Origin: Suilimivivens sp963618065
Lineage (GTDB): Bacteria > Bacillota > Clostridia > Lachnospirales > Lachnospiraceae
Direction of reading: 5' to 3'
Length of the DNA stretch: 64,000 bases
Assembly: GCA_963618065.1 (NCBI GenBank)
Contig: CAVERH010000002.1
Coordinates: forward strand, 1-64,000
Below the pieces are notes generated by a model. That model was given only the letters and a program-made list of their open reading frames with translations, was not told the origin of the DNA and ran no database searches. Both the position numbers and the translations under genes were made by a program. Of the stretch, positions 17,154 to 26,186 are shown piece after piece. Position 1 is the first letter of the stretch. Every line of letters begins with the position of its first letter.

Positions 17154-18104
17154 TTAATCATTGATTTCTTTTACTCTGCAGCAGGAAACAAAATGTCTCG
17201 GCTCCACTTCTGTCAACTGCTGCGGTTCTTTACACTTTTCACACGCATAAGGGCATCGTGCTGCAAACCGGCATCCGGGTTCCGGATTAATAGCCGACGT
17301 AATCTCTCCCTTAAGCTGGACACGCTGCATCGGATGATCAAGATCTATGGAAGGAATTGCTGAAAGCAATGCCTTAGTATATGGATGCAGTGGTCTTAGA
17401 AACAGCTCCCTGGAGGGAGAGGTCTCTACCAGCTGTCCCAGATACATCACGCAGATATCATCCGAAATATGACGCACTACCGACAGATCATGCGTTACAA
17501 ACATATAGGTAAGCTTCATCTGCTCCTGAAGATCCATCAGCAGATTTAGTACCTGCGCCTGAATAGACACATCCAAAGCTGATACCGGCTCATCACACAT
17601 GATAAATTCCGGATTCAGAGCCAATGCTCTGGCAATTCCAACTCTCTGTCTTCGCCCGCCATCCATCTCATGCGGATAAGCAAGTCTTAAACGTTCTTCA
17701 ATTCCCACAAGATCCATCAGCTCCTGTGTACGCTCGTTGATCTGCGTCTTAGAAAAACGATGTGCCTCCTGAAGCGGTTCCCGGATGGTTGACTCTACGG
17801 AAGACCTCGGATTTAAGCTTGAATACGGATCCTGAAACACAATACTTACTTTTTCCCGAAGCTTTCTGAGTTCCTTTCCTTTTGCATAGGTAATATCTTC
17901 GCCATTTAAACGTACGTTTCCGTCCGTTGCATCCAGCAGCCGGATAATGGTTCTTCCAAGTGTGCTTTTTCCACAGCCGGATTCACCGACAACTCCCATC
18001 GTTCGCCCTTTTTCAATGGAAAAGGTAATATCATCGACAGCATGGTTCACACCTGCTCCAACGTTAAAGTATTTTTTCAAATGCTCTACCTCAAGCAATG
18101 CCAT
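17154..18104 (-). CDS. Peptide-type ABC importer, ATPase (DppF/OppF family)
   Basis: A 316-residue ATPase with Walker A GESGCGKST and Walker B MCDEPVSALD. The signature reads MDGGRRQR instead of LSGGQRQR. The C-terminal oligopeptide-transporter domain carries four spaced cysteines (CRFAARCPYACEKC). I start it at 18104, behind GAGAGG. It is the last gene of the five-gene importer set. Such systems import peptides, nickel chelates or oligosaccharides; in this island a galloylated or peptide-linked substrate is possible. Confidence 0.88.
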   Translation of the reverse strand: MALLEVEHLKKYFNVGAGVNHAVDDITFSIEKGRTMGVVGESGCGKSTLGRTIIRLLDATDGNVRLNGEDITYAKGKELRKLREKVSIVFQDPYSSLNPRSSVESTIREPLQEAHRFSKTQINERTQELMDLVGIEERLRLAYPHEMDGGRRQRVGIARALALNPEFIMCDEPVSALDVSIQAQVLNLLMDLQEQMKLTYMFVTHDLSVVRHISDDICVMYLGQLVETSPSRELFLRPLHPYTKALLSAIPSIDLDHPMQRVQLKGEITSAINPEPGCRFAARCPYACEKCKEPQQLTEVEPRHFVSCCRVKEIND

Positions 18105-18105
18105 C

Positions 18106-19086
18106 TTATACACCTCTCTTTCCTGTTTTGTGGCAGCTCACGAAATGTCCCTTTTCCAGTTCAACCGCCTGTGGCAGCTGGCTGATTCCCTCATTGCATT
18201 TTCCCTGATGAGGACATCTCGGACAGAATTTGCATCCCGAAGGCAGATTCGTAGGATCCGGCGGCAATCCCCTGATCGGCTTCAATCTCTTTGAATCATC
18301 GTCCAGCCTCGGAAGGGAAGCAAAAAGACCCCTGGTATATGGATGTGCCGGATTTCTGAAAATCTGATCCCTGGAACCATATTCTACAATTTCCCCTGCA
18401 TAGACAATTGCTACTTTGTCGCAGGTTTCTGCAACGACTCCAAGATCATGGGTAATCAAAATCATAGAGGTATTGAATTTCTCTTTCAGTGCCTTGATCA
18501 TCTCCAGAACCTGTGCCTGTATGGTTACATCAAGAGCTGTCGTCGGTTCATCGGCTAGAAGCAGCTCCGGATTACAGGCAAGTGCCATAGCAATGACAAC
18601 TCTCTGTTTCATGCCACCGGAAAACTGATGGGGATAATCATGGAAGCGGACAGCCGCAATTCCGACCATTTCCAGCATCTCAATCGTTCTTTTGGTCGCA
18701 GCCTCGCTTGAAATATGATTATGTCTTAACACAACCTCGTTAATCTGTTCTCCAACCGTCATCGTCGGATTCAGTGCAGTCATTGGATCCTGAAAGATCA
18801 TGGCAATCTTGTTTCCGCGGATTTTCTGCATCTCATGCTCCGACAGAGTCAGCAGATCCGTTCCGTCCAGTTTTATCTGACCGCTGATTATTTTCGCAGG
18901 CGGTGTGGGCAGGATTCTGAGGATCGCCTTGGCAATCGTTGTTTTACCGGCTCCTGTCTCACCGACAAGCCCCAGCGTCTCGCCCTTTTTCAGTTCCAGA
19001 TCAATACCATTAACCGCCTGAACCTCCTCTCCACCTGAGGAATATTCCACTATTAAATTGTGAATGGACAAATAGCTTTCACTCAT
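18106..19086 (-). CDS. Peptide-type ABC importer, ATPase (DppD/OppD family)
   Basis: A 326-residue ATPase. Walker A GETGAGKT is at residues 42-49, the signature is FSGGMKQR, Walker B is LLADEPTTALD, and the C-terminal Cys cluster (CKFCPRCPHQGKC) is present. The ATG at 19086 has AGGAGA six bases away; the ATG at 19140 lies inside the upstream permease gene. One base separates its stop from the next start. It pairs with the ATPase at 17154 to drive the DppB/DppC-like permease. Confidence 0.9.
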   Translation of the reverse strand: MSESYLSIHNLIVEYSSGGEEVQAVNGIDLELKKGETLGLVGETGAGKTTIAKAILRILPTPPAKIISGQIKLDGTDLLTLSEHEMQKIRGNKIAMIFQDPMTALNPTMTVGEQINEVVLRHNHISSEAATKRTIEMLEMVGIAAVRFHDYPHQFSGGMKQRVVIAMALACNPELLLADEPTTALDVTIQAQVLEMIKALKEKFNTSMILITHDLGVVAETCDKVAIVYAGEIVEYGSRDQIFRNPAHPYTRGLFASLPRLDDDSKRLKPIRGLPPDPTNLPSGCKFCPRCPHQGKCNEGISQLPQAVELEKGHFVSCHKTGKRGV

Positions 19087-19096
19087 ACCTTTTCTC

Positions 19097-19981
19097 CTAG
19101 TCCTTAAGTCGTGGATCCATAGCATCACGGAGTCCATCACCTAACATATTAATTGCAAGAACTGTTATCAGGATTGCAACTCCCGGCCAGATCATCATAT
19201 GCGGATATTTAATAATGTAATCACGTGCTGCGGAACACATTGCTCCCCACTCTGCTGTCGGTGGCTGGATTCCCAGTCCGATATAGGAAAGCCCCGCTGC
19301 TGACATCATCGTCGCCCCGATCTGTCCTGTTGTACCGACAATTGTAGGTGCGATAATATTGGGCATCATATGCTTAAACATGATTTTAAATTGTGAACAA
19401 TTCATTGCCTTTGCTGCCTCAAGATATTCCATCTCCCGTTCTTTCAGCGCCATTGCTCTCGTTCCGCGGATAGAACCGGGAATTCCGCCAATAGTCAGTG
19501 CCAGTATGGTATACCCGAATCCGGAGCCCAATGATGCCGAAATAATAATTGCAAGCAATGTTGCCGGAATTGCCATCCAGACATCGCAGATTCTCATGAC
19601 AATATTGTCCACCTGTCCGCCGTAATAGCCGACAATCGTGCCAAAGAATACCCCGAACAGCATTCCGATCACTGCACAGATCAGACCGAGTGACAAAGAA
19701 TATCTTCCGCCATAGATGATACGGCTGAAAATATCCCGTCCCAGATTATCACAGCCCATAATATGCGCCATGCTCGGTGACTGGTTTAGTGCTGTATAAT
19801 CCATATAGTTCGGATCATACGGAGCGATCAGTGGTGCAAAAACGGCTGCCAGAATAATGATGATCAGCACAATCAGTCCGCCCATGGCAACTTTATTTTT
19901 TCTGAGCCGTCCCATAATCTGGGAGAGCTGCGTCTGCTTTTTCCTTTTCGCTGGTCTTGAAGCTGCATTGTTCTTTGCCAT
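19097..19981 (-). CDS. Peptide-type ABC importer, permease (DppC/OppC family)
   Basis: A 294-residue permease. A basic N-terminal tail (residues 1-32) precedes the first membrane segment, followed by the MGCDNLGRDIFSRIIYG block and the binding-protein-dependent transport domain, with the EAAKAMNCS coupling motif near residue 190. Its start codon overlaps the stop of the upstream permease gene by one base (TAATG). Confidence 0.9.
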   Translation of the reverse strand: MAKNNAASRPAKRKKQTQLSQIMGRLRKNKVAMGGLIVLIIIILAAVFAPLIAPYDPNYMDYTALNQSPSMAHIMGCDNLGRDIFSRIIYGGRYSLSLGLICAVIGMLFGVFFGTIVGYYGGQVDNIVMRICDVWMAIPATLLAIIISASLGSGFGYTILALTIGGIPGSIRGTRAMALKEREMEYLEAAKAMNCSQFKIMFKHMMPNIIAPTIVGTTGQIGATMMSAAGLSYIGLGIQPPTAEWGAMCSAARDYIIKYPHMMIWPGVAILITVLAINMLGDGLRDAMDPRLKD

Positions 19982-20943
19982 TATTTCTTTCCTCCCTTCG
20001 TCTTTGCTCCGTAATTCACATACTGAGCCTTAATTCTGGGATCCAGATATGCATAGAATAGATCCACAAGCAATGTAATCACAGCCGAAAACATTGCAAG
20101 AATCAGAACAGATCCACGAATAACCGGATAATCACGGCTGCTTACACCGGTAAGAAGATACTGTCCGATACCCGGAAAAGAGAATACCTGCTCAATAACA
20201 ACGGTACCGCCTACCACCATTGCAAGCTGCATTCCCAGCGCATTTACTACCGGAATTAATGCATTGGGGAGCATATGTTTATAAATAACAACCTTTTCTG
20301 ATAAGCCTTTAGCTCTCGCTGTCGTAACAAAATCCGCACGGATTGTTTCAAGGACTGCCGAGCGCGTTTGTCTTGCATTCATTGCAATTCCGGACAATGA
20401 GTTTGCAAGCACCGGCATGATCCAGCACTGCCATCCGTCAATACCATATGGGGGAAGCCACCCCAGCCTGACTGAGAACAGAACAACCATCATAAGAGCA
20501 AGCCAGAACTGCGGCACTGAGATAAATACCATTGCCATGATCAGAAGTCCCTGATCCTGAAAGCTATTCCGATGAATGGCTGCGTTAACACCAAGCGGAA
20601 TTCCGATCGCAATATTCAGTGCCATGGAAATCAGCCCAAGTCCCAGTGTTCTCGGAAGTCTGGCTGCAAATTCCTGGATTACAGGTGTTCCGTACACATA
20701 AGAATTTCCAAAGTCAAAATGCAAGAAAACATCTCTCAGATAACGTCCAAGCTGTACAATAAACGGGGAATTTAATCCCATGATTTCCCTCTGCCGCTCT
20801 ATATCCGCCTGCGTGGCTCCAGTTCCAAGTATAATCTGCGCCGGATCTCCCGGAACAAACCAGAGGATAATAAAGATCACCACAGCCACACATAGTATAA
20901 TGACAATAAGCCACAGAATTCTTTTTAAAATGTATTTCCACAT
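19981..20943 (-). CDS. Peptide-type ABC importer, permease (DppB/OppB family)
   Basis: A 320-residue permease with six membrane segments. It begins MWKYILKRILWLIVI, carries the WFVPGDPA motif near residue 30 and the coupling-loop region TTARAKGLSEKVV. The ATG at 20943 with GAGG eight bases upstream is preferred over 21039, which would overlap the binding-protein gene. It forms the channel with the DppC-like subunit. Confidence 0.9.
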   Translation of the reverse strand: MWKYILKRILWLIVIILCVAVVIFIILWFVPGDPAQIILGTGATQADIERQREIMGLNSPFIVQLGRYLRDVFLHFDFGNSYVYGTPVIQEFAARLPRTLGLGLISMALNIAIGIPLGVNAAIHRNSFQDQGLLIMAMVFISVPQFWLALMMVVLFSVRLGWLPPYGIDGWQCWIMPVLANSLSGIAMNARQTRSAVLETIRADFVTTARAKGLSEKVVIYKHMLPNALIPVVNALGMQLAMVVGGTVVIEQVFSFPGIGQYLLTGVSSRDYPVIRGSVLILAMFSAVITLLVDLFYAYLDPRIKAQYVNYGAKTKGGKK

Positions 20944-20969
20944 GATAAGATCCTCACTTTTATCAAGCC

Positions 20970-20998
20970 GATTCCGGGTTATGCTTAAGCCCGGAATC
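20970..20998 (-). promoter_or_regulatory. Intercistronic hairpin between binding-protein and permease genes
   Basis: A 9-bp stem, GATTCCGGG and its complement, with an 11-base loop. No T run follows on the minus strand, so it is not a full terminator. It would protect the 3' end of the binding-protein mRNA or reduce read-through, as is common when a binding protein is needed in excess. Confidence 0.6.
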
Positions 20999-21017
20999 GA
21001 TCCTATTGTTATCCTGC

Positions 21018-22712
21018 TTACTGCGCTTTGAAACAGCATGCTCCCGGGAGGAATCTTAACTTATCTCCCTGGCAGACATAAACACAGTCTTCCGGAACAA
21101 TATTATAGTTATTTCCTGCATAAACACCCATTGTATATGCGTGCTCAGTTGCCATCTTCCACCATGCCAGCATATTTTCAGCGGTATGTCCCTCTTCGGT
21201 GTTGCACAGGTTCAGCAGATCATTCCACTCATCATCCACAATAAAGGTGGTCGTGCGGTCACCTGTTGCCGAATTATTATACGAAAAGTCATGCAGCCAT
21301 GCCTGAACGTTATAATCTCCGGCCATCATACCAAACGTCATGTCCCATGCCGTTGAATCTGCCTGTGTTGCATTGGCGGTTGCATTGTCCACCTGAAGCA
21401 GCTCCACATTGATTCCATATGCAGCAAGCTGTGCTGCCATAATCGTTGCGGTATCTGCATAGTTACTCATCACCATAAGTGTAAGGGTCTCACCGTTGTA
21501 ATCAGAAGCATCCAGATATTGCTTTACTGTATCTGCATCTACGGATTTCTTGGAATTATAGGTATCAACGTTCTCCCAGTCTACCATATCGTAGTCACTG
21601 TAATAATCATTCGCATATGCATATAATCTGGAAAATGATCCGCCAAGTGCTGCGACGATTCCATCCTGATCAATCGCATAGTATACGGCTTTTCTTAGAT
21701 TCTCATCGTGCATGGGGGAATCCTCACTGCAGTTGGAATCCAGATAATAAATAAACTTCTGGGAATACACCTGTACATTCGCCTTGTCTGCATACTGTCC
21801 GCCATCAACAAAATCTGTAATGCTTTCAAATGCCATATCCTGAACCATATCAAGTGAGCCGGTAGCCACCCCGTTTACCCGCTGCACATTCTCGGAAACA
21901 AACTGAAAAGTAAGCTTCTTCACATTAGCCTGCTGTTCCTGATGGCGAAGCTCATCCTTCTGCCAGTAATCCTCATTCTTCTCAAGCACCAGGTTTGATC
22001 CTGATGTATAGGTAACAAACTTATACGGTCCTGTTCCGCACATATCCGTTGAGATCTTTGACGGAGATGCATTGTAAGAATCTTCGTTAACGATAAAGCA
22101 TCGGCAGAAGAAATTATCAAACCATCCCAGATTAGACTGTTCCTTTGTAAATTCAAACTGCACCGTATAATCATCCACTGCAGAGGCTTCCACGAAATCA
22201 TCCCAGCCGGAGGTTGTCTCATTGTTGAACTGGTAGTTATAGCTGAATGCAACATCCGATGCCGTAACCGGATTTCCGGCATGATCTACAATGTAATCGT
22301 AAATATATACGGTATAGATTCCTGTGCCGTCCTCGTGATCACACCCCGGATTAAAGCTTCCCTTGCTTTCATCTGCAAGTACTCCATAACGCTCACCGGT
22401 TGAAGTACATTCATAGAGCATTTCATAAACCTCATAGTTGCCCGGAGTATCATTATTGGTTCCCCACGGAGCAAGCGTTGTCGCATCCTGCCATCCGATT
22501 GTGATGCTGTCTCTTTCTACAGAATTATCAATATTCGCCTTGTCTGTCAGCGATACGGAACTTTCCGCTGCCGCAGTACTCGTTTCATCCTCTACGGAAA
22601 CTGCCGCCTCGGATTCTGTTGTCCCTGATTCTGCTCCCCCTGTGCTTCCACATGCCATTAAGCTCAATGCCATGGATGTGGCCAAAATTACTGAAATCCA
22701 CTTTTTCTTCAT
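21018..22712 (-). CDS. Extracellular solute-binding lipoprotein, family 5
   Basis: A 564-residue lipoprotein. Its signal peptide ends in the lipobox SLMAC with Cys21, so it is tethered outside the membrane. An acidic Ser/Glu-rich linker covers residues 22-60. The body matches family 5 binding proteins (DppA/OppA/NikA): SDVAFSYNYQFNNETT, CGTGPYKFV, and ENLRKAVYYAIDQDGI. It is the first gene of the importer operon, with AAGGAGAAGG upstream. The ligand is unknown; peptides are the default and phenolic conjugates are suggested only by context. Confidence 0.9.
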   Translation of the reverse strand: MKKKWISVILATSMALSLMACGSTGGAESGTTESEAAVSVEDETSTAAAESSVSLTDKANIDNSVERDSITIGWQDATTLAPWGTNNDTPGNYEVYEMLYECTSTGERYGVLADESKGSFNPGCDHEDGTGIYTVYIYDYIVDHAGNPVTASDVAFSYNYQFNNETTSGWDDFVEASAVDDYTVQFEFTKEQSNLGWFDNFFCRCFIVNEDSYNASPSKISTDMCGTGPYKFVTYTSGSNLVLEKNEDYWQKDELRHQEQQANVKKLTFQFVSENVQRVNGVATGSLDMVQDMAFESITDFVDGGQYADKANVQVYSQKFIYYLDSNCSEDSPMHDENLRKAVYYAIDQDGIVAALGGSFSRLYAYANDYYSDYDMVDWENVDTYNSKKSVDADTVKQYLDASDYNGETLTLMVMSNYADTATIMAAQLAAYGINVELLQVDNATANATQADSTAWDMTFGMMAGDYNVQAWLHDFSYNNSATGDRTTTFIVDDEWNDLLNLCNTEEGHTAENMLAWWKMATEHAYTMGVYAGNNYNIVPEDCVYVCQGDKLRFLPGACCFKAQ

Positions 22713-22757
22713 AGCTTTCCTTCTCCTTTGTTATTGATTGTCGTTGATGATACCTTA

Positions 22758-22786
22758 ATCATAGATTCCCATATCCGCATTTTCAA
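22758..22786 (-). promoter_or_regulatory. Promoter of the importer operon
   Basis: On the minus strand: TTGAAA (22786-22781), a 17-base spacer, then TATGAT (22763-22758). The start codon of the binding protein is 46 bases further on. Confidence 0.6.
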
Positions 22787-22789
22787 ATC

Positions 22790-22836
22790 AAAAAGAGATG
22801 AGACTTATTCACATTCTGAATAAATCTCATCTCTGG
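22790..22836 (-). terminator. Intrinsic terminator after the small membrane protein gene
   Basis: A long stem, AGAGATGAGA(T/C)TTATTCA paired with its complement, with a short loop, followed on the minus strand by TTTTGATTT. It lies between the gene at 22870 and the importer promoter. A single GTAACTATTCAG arm at 22851-22862 sits beside it. Confidence 0.7.
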
Positions 22837-22869
22837 ATCATTAGAGGCTTCTGAATAGTTACCTGAATT

Positions 22870-23247
22870 TTATTCTAGCAGCTTCTCTATCGATTTTTTA
22901 ATATCCTTATATACCGTCTTTGTTGTCTCCTTATTCGCTGTGTTCACGACATACACGGCATCTTCCGTCCAAATCATCACATATATACCGGTTTTTTCAT
23001 CTGCATAAACCCTGTATTCCAATCCCTCATCTGTACTATAGCTATCCACAAGTTCAACCCTGTTTATATTGTTTAGATCGATAAAAACCGCTTCTCCTCC
23101 GCTTTTCACGATTCCGACCTTACTGTCATCAACCCCTATGGTGATTGATTCGGTATCTGCTTGATGCATCCTGTAAAACGAATATATCACTATGATCAGT
23201 AATAAAATCAATACTCCGGATATTCTCTTCCATCTTGTATTTTCCAT
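22870..23247 (-). CDS. Small membrane-anchored protein, unknown function
   Basis: A 125-residue protein. A single membrane segment (about residues 10-26) is followed by a beta-rich domain with alternating hydrophobic strands (VGIVKSGGEAVFIDL, RVYADEKTGIYVMIW) and a C-terminal helix. It resembles small PH-like membrane proteins but I cannot name the family. It is divergent from the LysR gene at 23456 and ends in its own terminator, so it is separate from the importer operon. Confidence 0.6.
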   Translation of the reverse strand: MENTRWKRISGVLILLLIIVIYSFYRMHQADTESITIGVDDSKVGIVKSGGEAVFIDLNNINRVELVDSYSTDEGLEYRVYADEKTGIYVMIWTEDAVYVVNTANKETTKTVYKDIKKSIEKLLE

Positions 23248-23312
23248 CGGCTCATCCCTCTCTAATCTCTGCTACGCAGATGTCTGGTTCTCTCTAACGC
23301 ATATCGTATCAT

Positions 23313-23344
23313 AAAACTGAAATCTTCTCAACGATTCCAGTTTT
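23313..23344. promoter_or_regulatory. Dyad in the LysR divergent region
   Basis: AAAACTGAAATC, eight bases, then GATTCCAGTTTT: 12-bp arms with one mismatch. It lies 66 bases upstream of the small membrane gene and 111 bases upstream of the LysR gene, so it could serve either. The T-rich flank also gives it a terminator look, but no gene upstream needs one. Confidence 0.45.
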
Positions 23345-23455
23345 TAGTTTTATTCATTTATTGCATAAATCTTTTTCTTTTCCACTTTTCTTTTATATGC
23401 TTCCATGCTAAAATAAGGTCATTCACCAGCACCATACAATATCCGGAGGGAAAAT

Positions 23456-24409
23456 ATGCATGATACGTTAATCTACTATGCCGAATTTATTAAGCTATGT
23501 GAAGCCGGCAGTCTGTTTGAAGCCGCAGATGAACTATATCTGTCGGAATCCAGTCTGTTAAAGCATATGCATCTCTTAGAGGAAGATATCTCCCGCAAGC
23601 TTTTTTCCAAATGTTCCAAGCACGTTGAGCTCACTGAATATGGAGCTTTATATTTATCCTTTGCCTATAACCTGAGATCCATATGCGGAGATTTTAATAC
23701 CAGACTGACAGAACTGGATGTCAAAAATTCCTCCATTGTAAAAATTGCGATAGCGCGCACCATGAATTGTGACCATATTGTCAATATGCTCTCAGATCAT
23801 TTTAAGACCCGCTACCCTCAGTATTCGATTGTCTCTGGTGAATTCAGCCGTACTGTATCCTTACAGCAGACCTTTAACATGGGATATGAACTGGTCTTTT
23901 CAGTTGATTCTAAGCCAACAAATCCGGATTACCATACTTTTCCATGGTCATCCGACCGGCTGGTTGCCATACTACCAAAGGATCATCCCTTATCCGGACG
24001 AAGAAGTGTCAATCTGTCTGAGCTATCCAACGACAAATTTATCCTTTTTCCGGAAGGATCGTTCCTTTATAATTACAGTCTGGCACTTTGCCGCAATGCC
24101 GGCTTTGAACCTCAGGTCGATTTTACAATACATGGCACCAACAATCTGGCTGAGCTTGTTTCCGCAGGAATCGGAGTATCCTTAACCACAGCAAGTGATA
24201 TTATGGCCATAAAAAAGCATCCTGTTTCCATGATTGAAATATCCCCTGTACCACCTGTTTACTTAAACCTTTATTATCTGAAGGATCCGCCATTATCAAA
24301 GCCTGCAGCTATCTTTCTTGATTACGCCATAGAAATACATGATACACACAGCAGTGATATCCCTTATCAGGGACCGGAGGGCAACGTTGGAAACATCTAT
24401 TTTGAATGA
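23456..24409 (+). CDS. LysR-family regulator
   Basis: A 317-residue LysR-type protein. The helix-turn-helix (FIKLCEAGSLFEAADELYLSES) departs from the usual pattern: SSLLKHM replaces the common TLSRHI. The effector-binding domain spans about residues 90-295. GGAGG lies six bases before the ATG. The next LysR gene starts inside its 3' end, so the two are made together. It is probably one of the sensors for the island. Confidence 0.85.
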   Translation: MHDTLIYYAEFIKLCEAGSLFEAADELYLSESSLLKHMHLLEEDISRKLFSKCSKHVELTEYGALYLSFAYNLRSICGDFNTRLTELDVKNSSIVKIAIARTMNCDHIVNMLSDHFKTRYPQYSIVSGEFSRTVSLQQTFNMGYELVFSVDSKPTNPDYHTFPWSSDRLVAILPKDHPLSGRRSVNLSELSNDKFILFPEGSFLYNYSLALCRNAGFEPQVDFTIHGTNNLAELVSAGIGVSLTTASDIMAIKKHPVSMIEISPVPPVYLNLYYLKDPPLSKPAAIFLDYAIEIHDTHSSDIPYQGPEGNVGNIYFE

Positions 24410-25265
24410 ATTTCTAGTATTAGAGGAAACAAACAGCTTTTCCAAAGCAGCCATACAGCTTCAGACCAGTCAGGCTACTCTTTCCAGACATATCCGACAA
24501 CTGGAAGAATGCTATGAGGTTCCGTTATTCGAACGGACAACACAGAAAATGAAGCTCACACCTTATGGTGAAGCACTCGTCACCTACGCGAGGAGCATCC
24601 TGGACGAAGAGCGTTCTTTTAAGCGCGAGATTGAACGCCTCCAGTTCAGAAAAGCCAATCATCTTGTGATTGGAACGGTAGATTTCCCTTTTTACTATGG
24701 GATTACCACCCGTCTTGCAGAATTCAAAAAAGGACATCCGAATGCAACGCTGGAGGTACAGCTTGCTTCAACCGATGAACTGATTAAAATGCTTGAAACC
24801 GGGAAAGTAGATGTTGCTTTTATCCGTAATATATCAGGCTGTGCTGAGGTCTTTGATTCTTTTTTGTATACCAGCGACTATATGATGATGGTTGTTCCTG
24901 TCAACCATCCCTTATCCTCAAATGAAACCGTATCCCTACAGCAGTTTTCAGACGATGTATTTTATCATCGTTATAACAGGAATTCTCTGATGTATCATTA
25001 TATTTCTTCTCTTTTTGAGGAAGCCGGCTTTTCCCCCAGGATCTCTGTCAGTGAAGGAAACTGGGAAGACTCTGTCATCAATGATCTGAATACCGTAACA
25101 ACCTGCATGCGCGGACTTGCCAAAAATTTCGAGGGAAATGTGCATGTAAAGGTACTAAATCTTGAACCCCGGGCACATGCTGATATCTGGCTGGCAGCGT
25201 CCAAAGGGAACTCCCATACCGATATTGCCATGGAATTCGTGGAATTTGTACGGGCTTCTATCTGA
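24387..25265 (+). CDS. LysR-family regulator adjoining the gallate decarboxylase operon
   Basis: A 292-residue LysR-type regulator. I place the start at a TTG codon at 24387 because GGAGG lies exactly six bases upstream. The ATG at 24339 has no such site and would add an N-terminus foreign to the family. The DNA-binding region reads FLVLEETNSFSKAAIQLQTSQ with LSRHIRQLEE, and the effector domain follows. The gene overlaps the previous LysR gene by 23 bases and converges on lpdD. Control of lpdCBD by it is inferred from position. Confidence 0.85.
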   Translation: METSILNEFLVLEETNSFSKAAIQLQTSQATLSRHIRQLEECYEVPLFERTTQKMKLTPYGEALVTYARSILDEERSFKREIERLQFRKANHLVIGTVDFPFYYGITTRLAEFKKGHPNATLEVQLASTDELIKMLETGKVDVAFIRNISGCAEVFDSFLYTSDYMMMVVPVNHPLSSNETVSLQQFSDDVFYHRYNRNSLMYHYISSLFEEAGFSPRISVSEGNWEDSVINDLNTVTTCMRGLAKNFEGNVHVKVLNLEPRAHADIWLAASKGNSHTDIAMEFVEFVRASI

Positions 25266-25281
25266 TTGGGTTTCCGGCAGC

Positions 25282-25623
25282 TCAGTTATTCAGGATCCGG
25301 GTTAACATCTTTTTCATTTCTGTCATAACCAGTCCGATTCCGGCAGCGTCAATATAATCATAATGAATGCCGACGGACACTACTGCCGGAACCCGGTAAA
25401 CTCTGTGCAACGCTTCCGCCCATTCTTCGCTTATAAGCTGATCCTTATGTCCTTCAAACATCACGGTGTGGATGTGTCCTCCGGGATCAGCAATACTGAC
25501 CGCACCGATATGAGGCAGATCTCCCCCCGTAATAAGAACCTCGATCCCGCAATCCATCCGGGTAAGAGAAATCAAAACCGGTTTTCTCAATAAAATGAGC
25601 TTTTCTTCCATTCGTTCTGTCAT
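25282..25623 (-). CDS. lpdD: Gallate decarboxylase accessory subunit D
   Basis: A 113-residue protein, third gene of the lpd operon. The ATG at 25623 overlaps the stop of the UbiX-like gene (ATGA). It resembles the small D subunit of bacterial non-oxidative hydroxyarylic acid decarboxylases: LISLTRMDCGIEVLITGGDLPHIGAV, and HTVMFEGHKD. Its biochemical role in the complex is not well established. No metal or cofactor motif is obvious. Identification rests on the motifs and on the C-B-D gene set. Confidence 0.82.
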   Translation of the reverse strand: MTERMEEKLILLRKPVLISLTRMDCGIEVLITGGDLPHIGAVSIADPGGHIHTVMFEGHKDQLISEEWAEALHRVYRVPAVVSVGIHYDYIDAAGIGLVMTEMKKMLTRILNN

Positions 25624-26186
25624 GCTCGCATACCTTCCCAGCCTTGCAGACGATTGAGCAGTCCCAGTGCACCCATCAAACGCTCCACAAAATACTCTGT
25701 CCACTCTTCAACTGTTGTAAATCCCTGATAAAAGCTTATCACCGGCGGAATGATGCGCACTCCCATTGCACTCAGCTCCTGAAGATTCCGTAAATGAATC
25801 GTACTTAGAGGCGACTCCCTCGCAATAAGCAATAACGGACGAGCCTCCTTCAACGTCACATCTGCTGCACGCAGAAGCAGATTATCACTATATCCGCAGG
25901 CAATTCCTGCTACAGTCTTCATGGAGCACGGAACAACAATCATCGCATCAAGCTGAAAGCTCCCGGATGACGGTCCGTCTCCGATCGCGTGGATATCATA
26001 TACAACATCTGCGAGTGCTTTTACCTGTTCTATCGTATATCCGGTTTCCTGTTCTATGGTAAGCTCCGCCCCATGCGTCATGACAAGATGGGTTTCCACG
26101 TCCTTCTCTTCCTGCAGACGCTGCAGGAAACGTATTGTTATGGGTGCCCCTGAAGCACCGCTTACTCCGACTAATATCCTTTTCAT
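25620..26186 (-). CDS. lpdB: UbiX-family flavin prenyltransferase, gallate decarboxylase subunit B
   Basis: A 188-residue enzyme that attaches a dimethylallyl group to FMN, making the prenyl-FMN cofactor used by UbiD-type decarboxylases. The Rossmann start is MKRILVGVSGASGAP; VVPCSMKTVAGIA and RPLLLIARESPLSTIHLRNL are typical UbiX motifs. The start at 26186 gives an ATGA overlap with the lpdC stop, which fits translational coupling. A further ATGA overlap links it to lpdD. Confidence 0.93.
   Translation of the reverse strand: MKRILVGVSGASGAPITIRFLQRLQEEKDVETHLVMTHGAELTIEQETGYTIEQVKALADVVYDIHAIGDGPSSGSFQLDAMIVVPCSMKTVAGIACGYSDNLLLRAADVTLKEARPLLLIARESPLSTIHLRNLQELSAMGVRIIPPVISFYQGFTTVEEWTEYFVERLMGALGLLNRLQGWEGMRA

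Noticed and set aside
20970..20998. Full terminator between binding-protein and permease genes
   Set aside because: No T run follows the stem on the coding strand and the permease genes have no promoter of their own that I can see.
21018..22712. Binding protein as a nickel-specific NikA
   Set aside because: No nickel-related gene is nearby and nothing in the sequence fixes the ligand.
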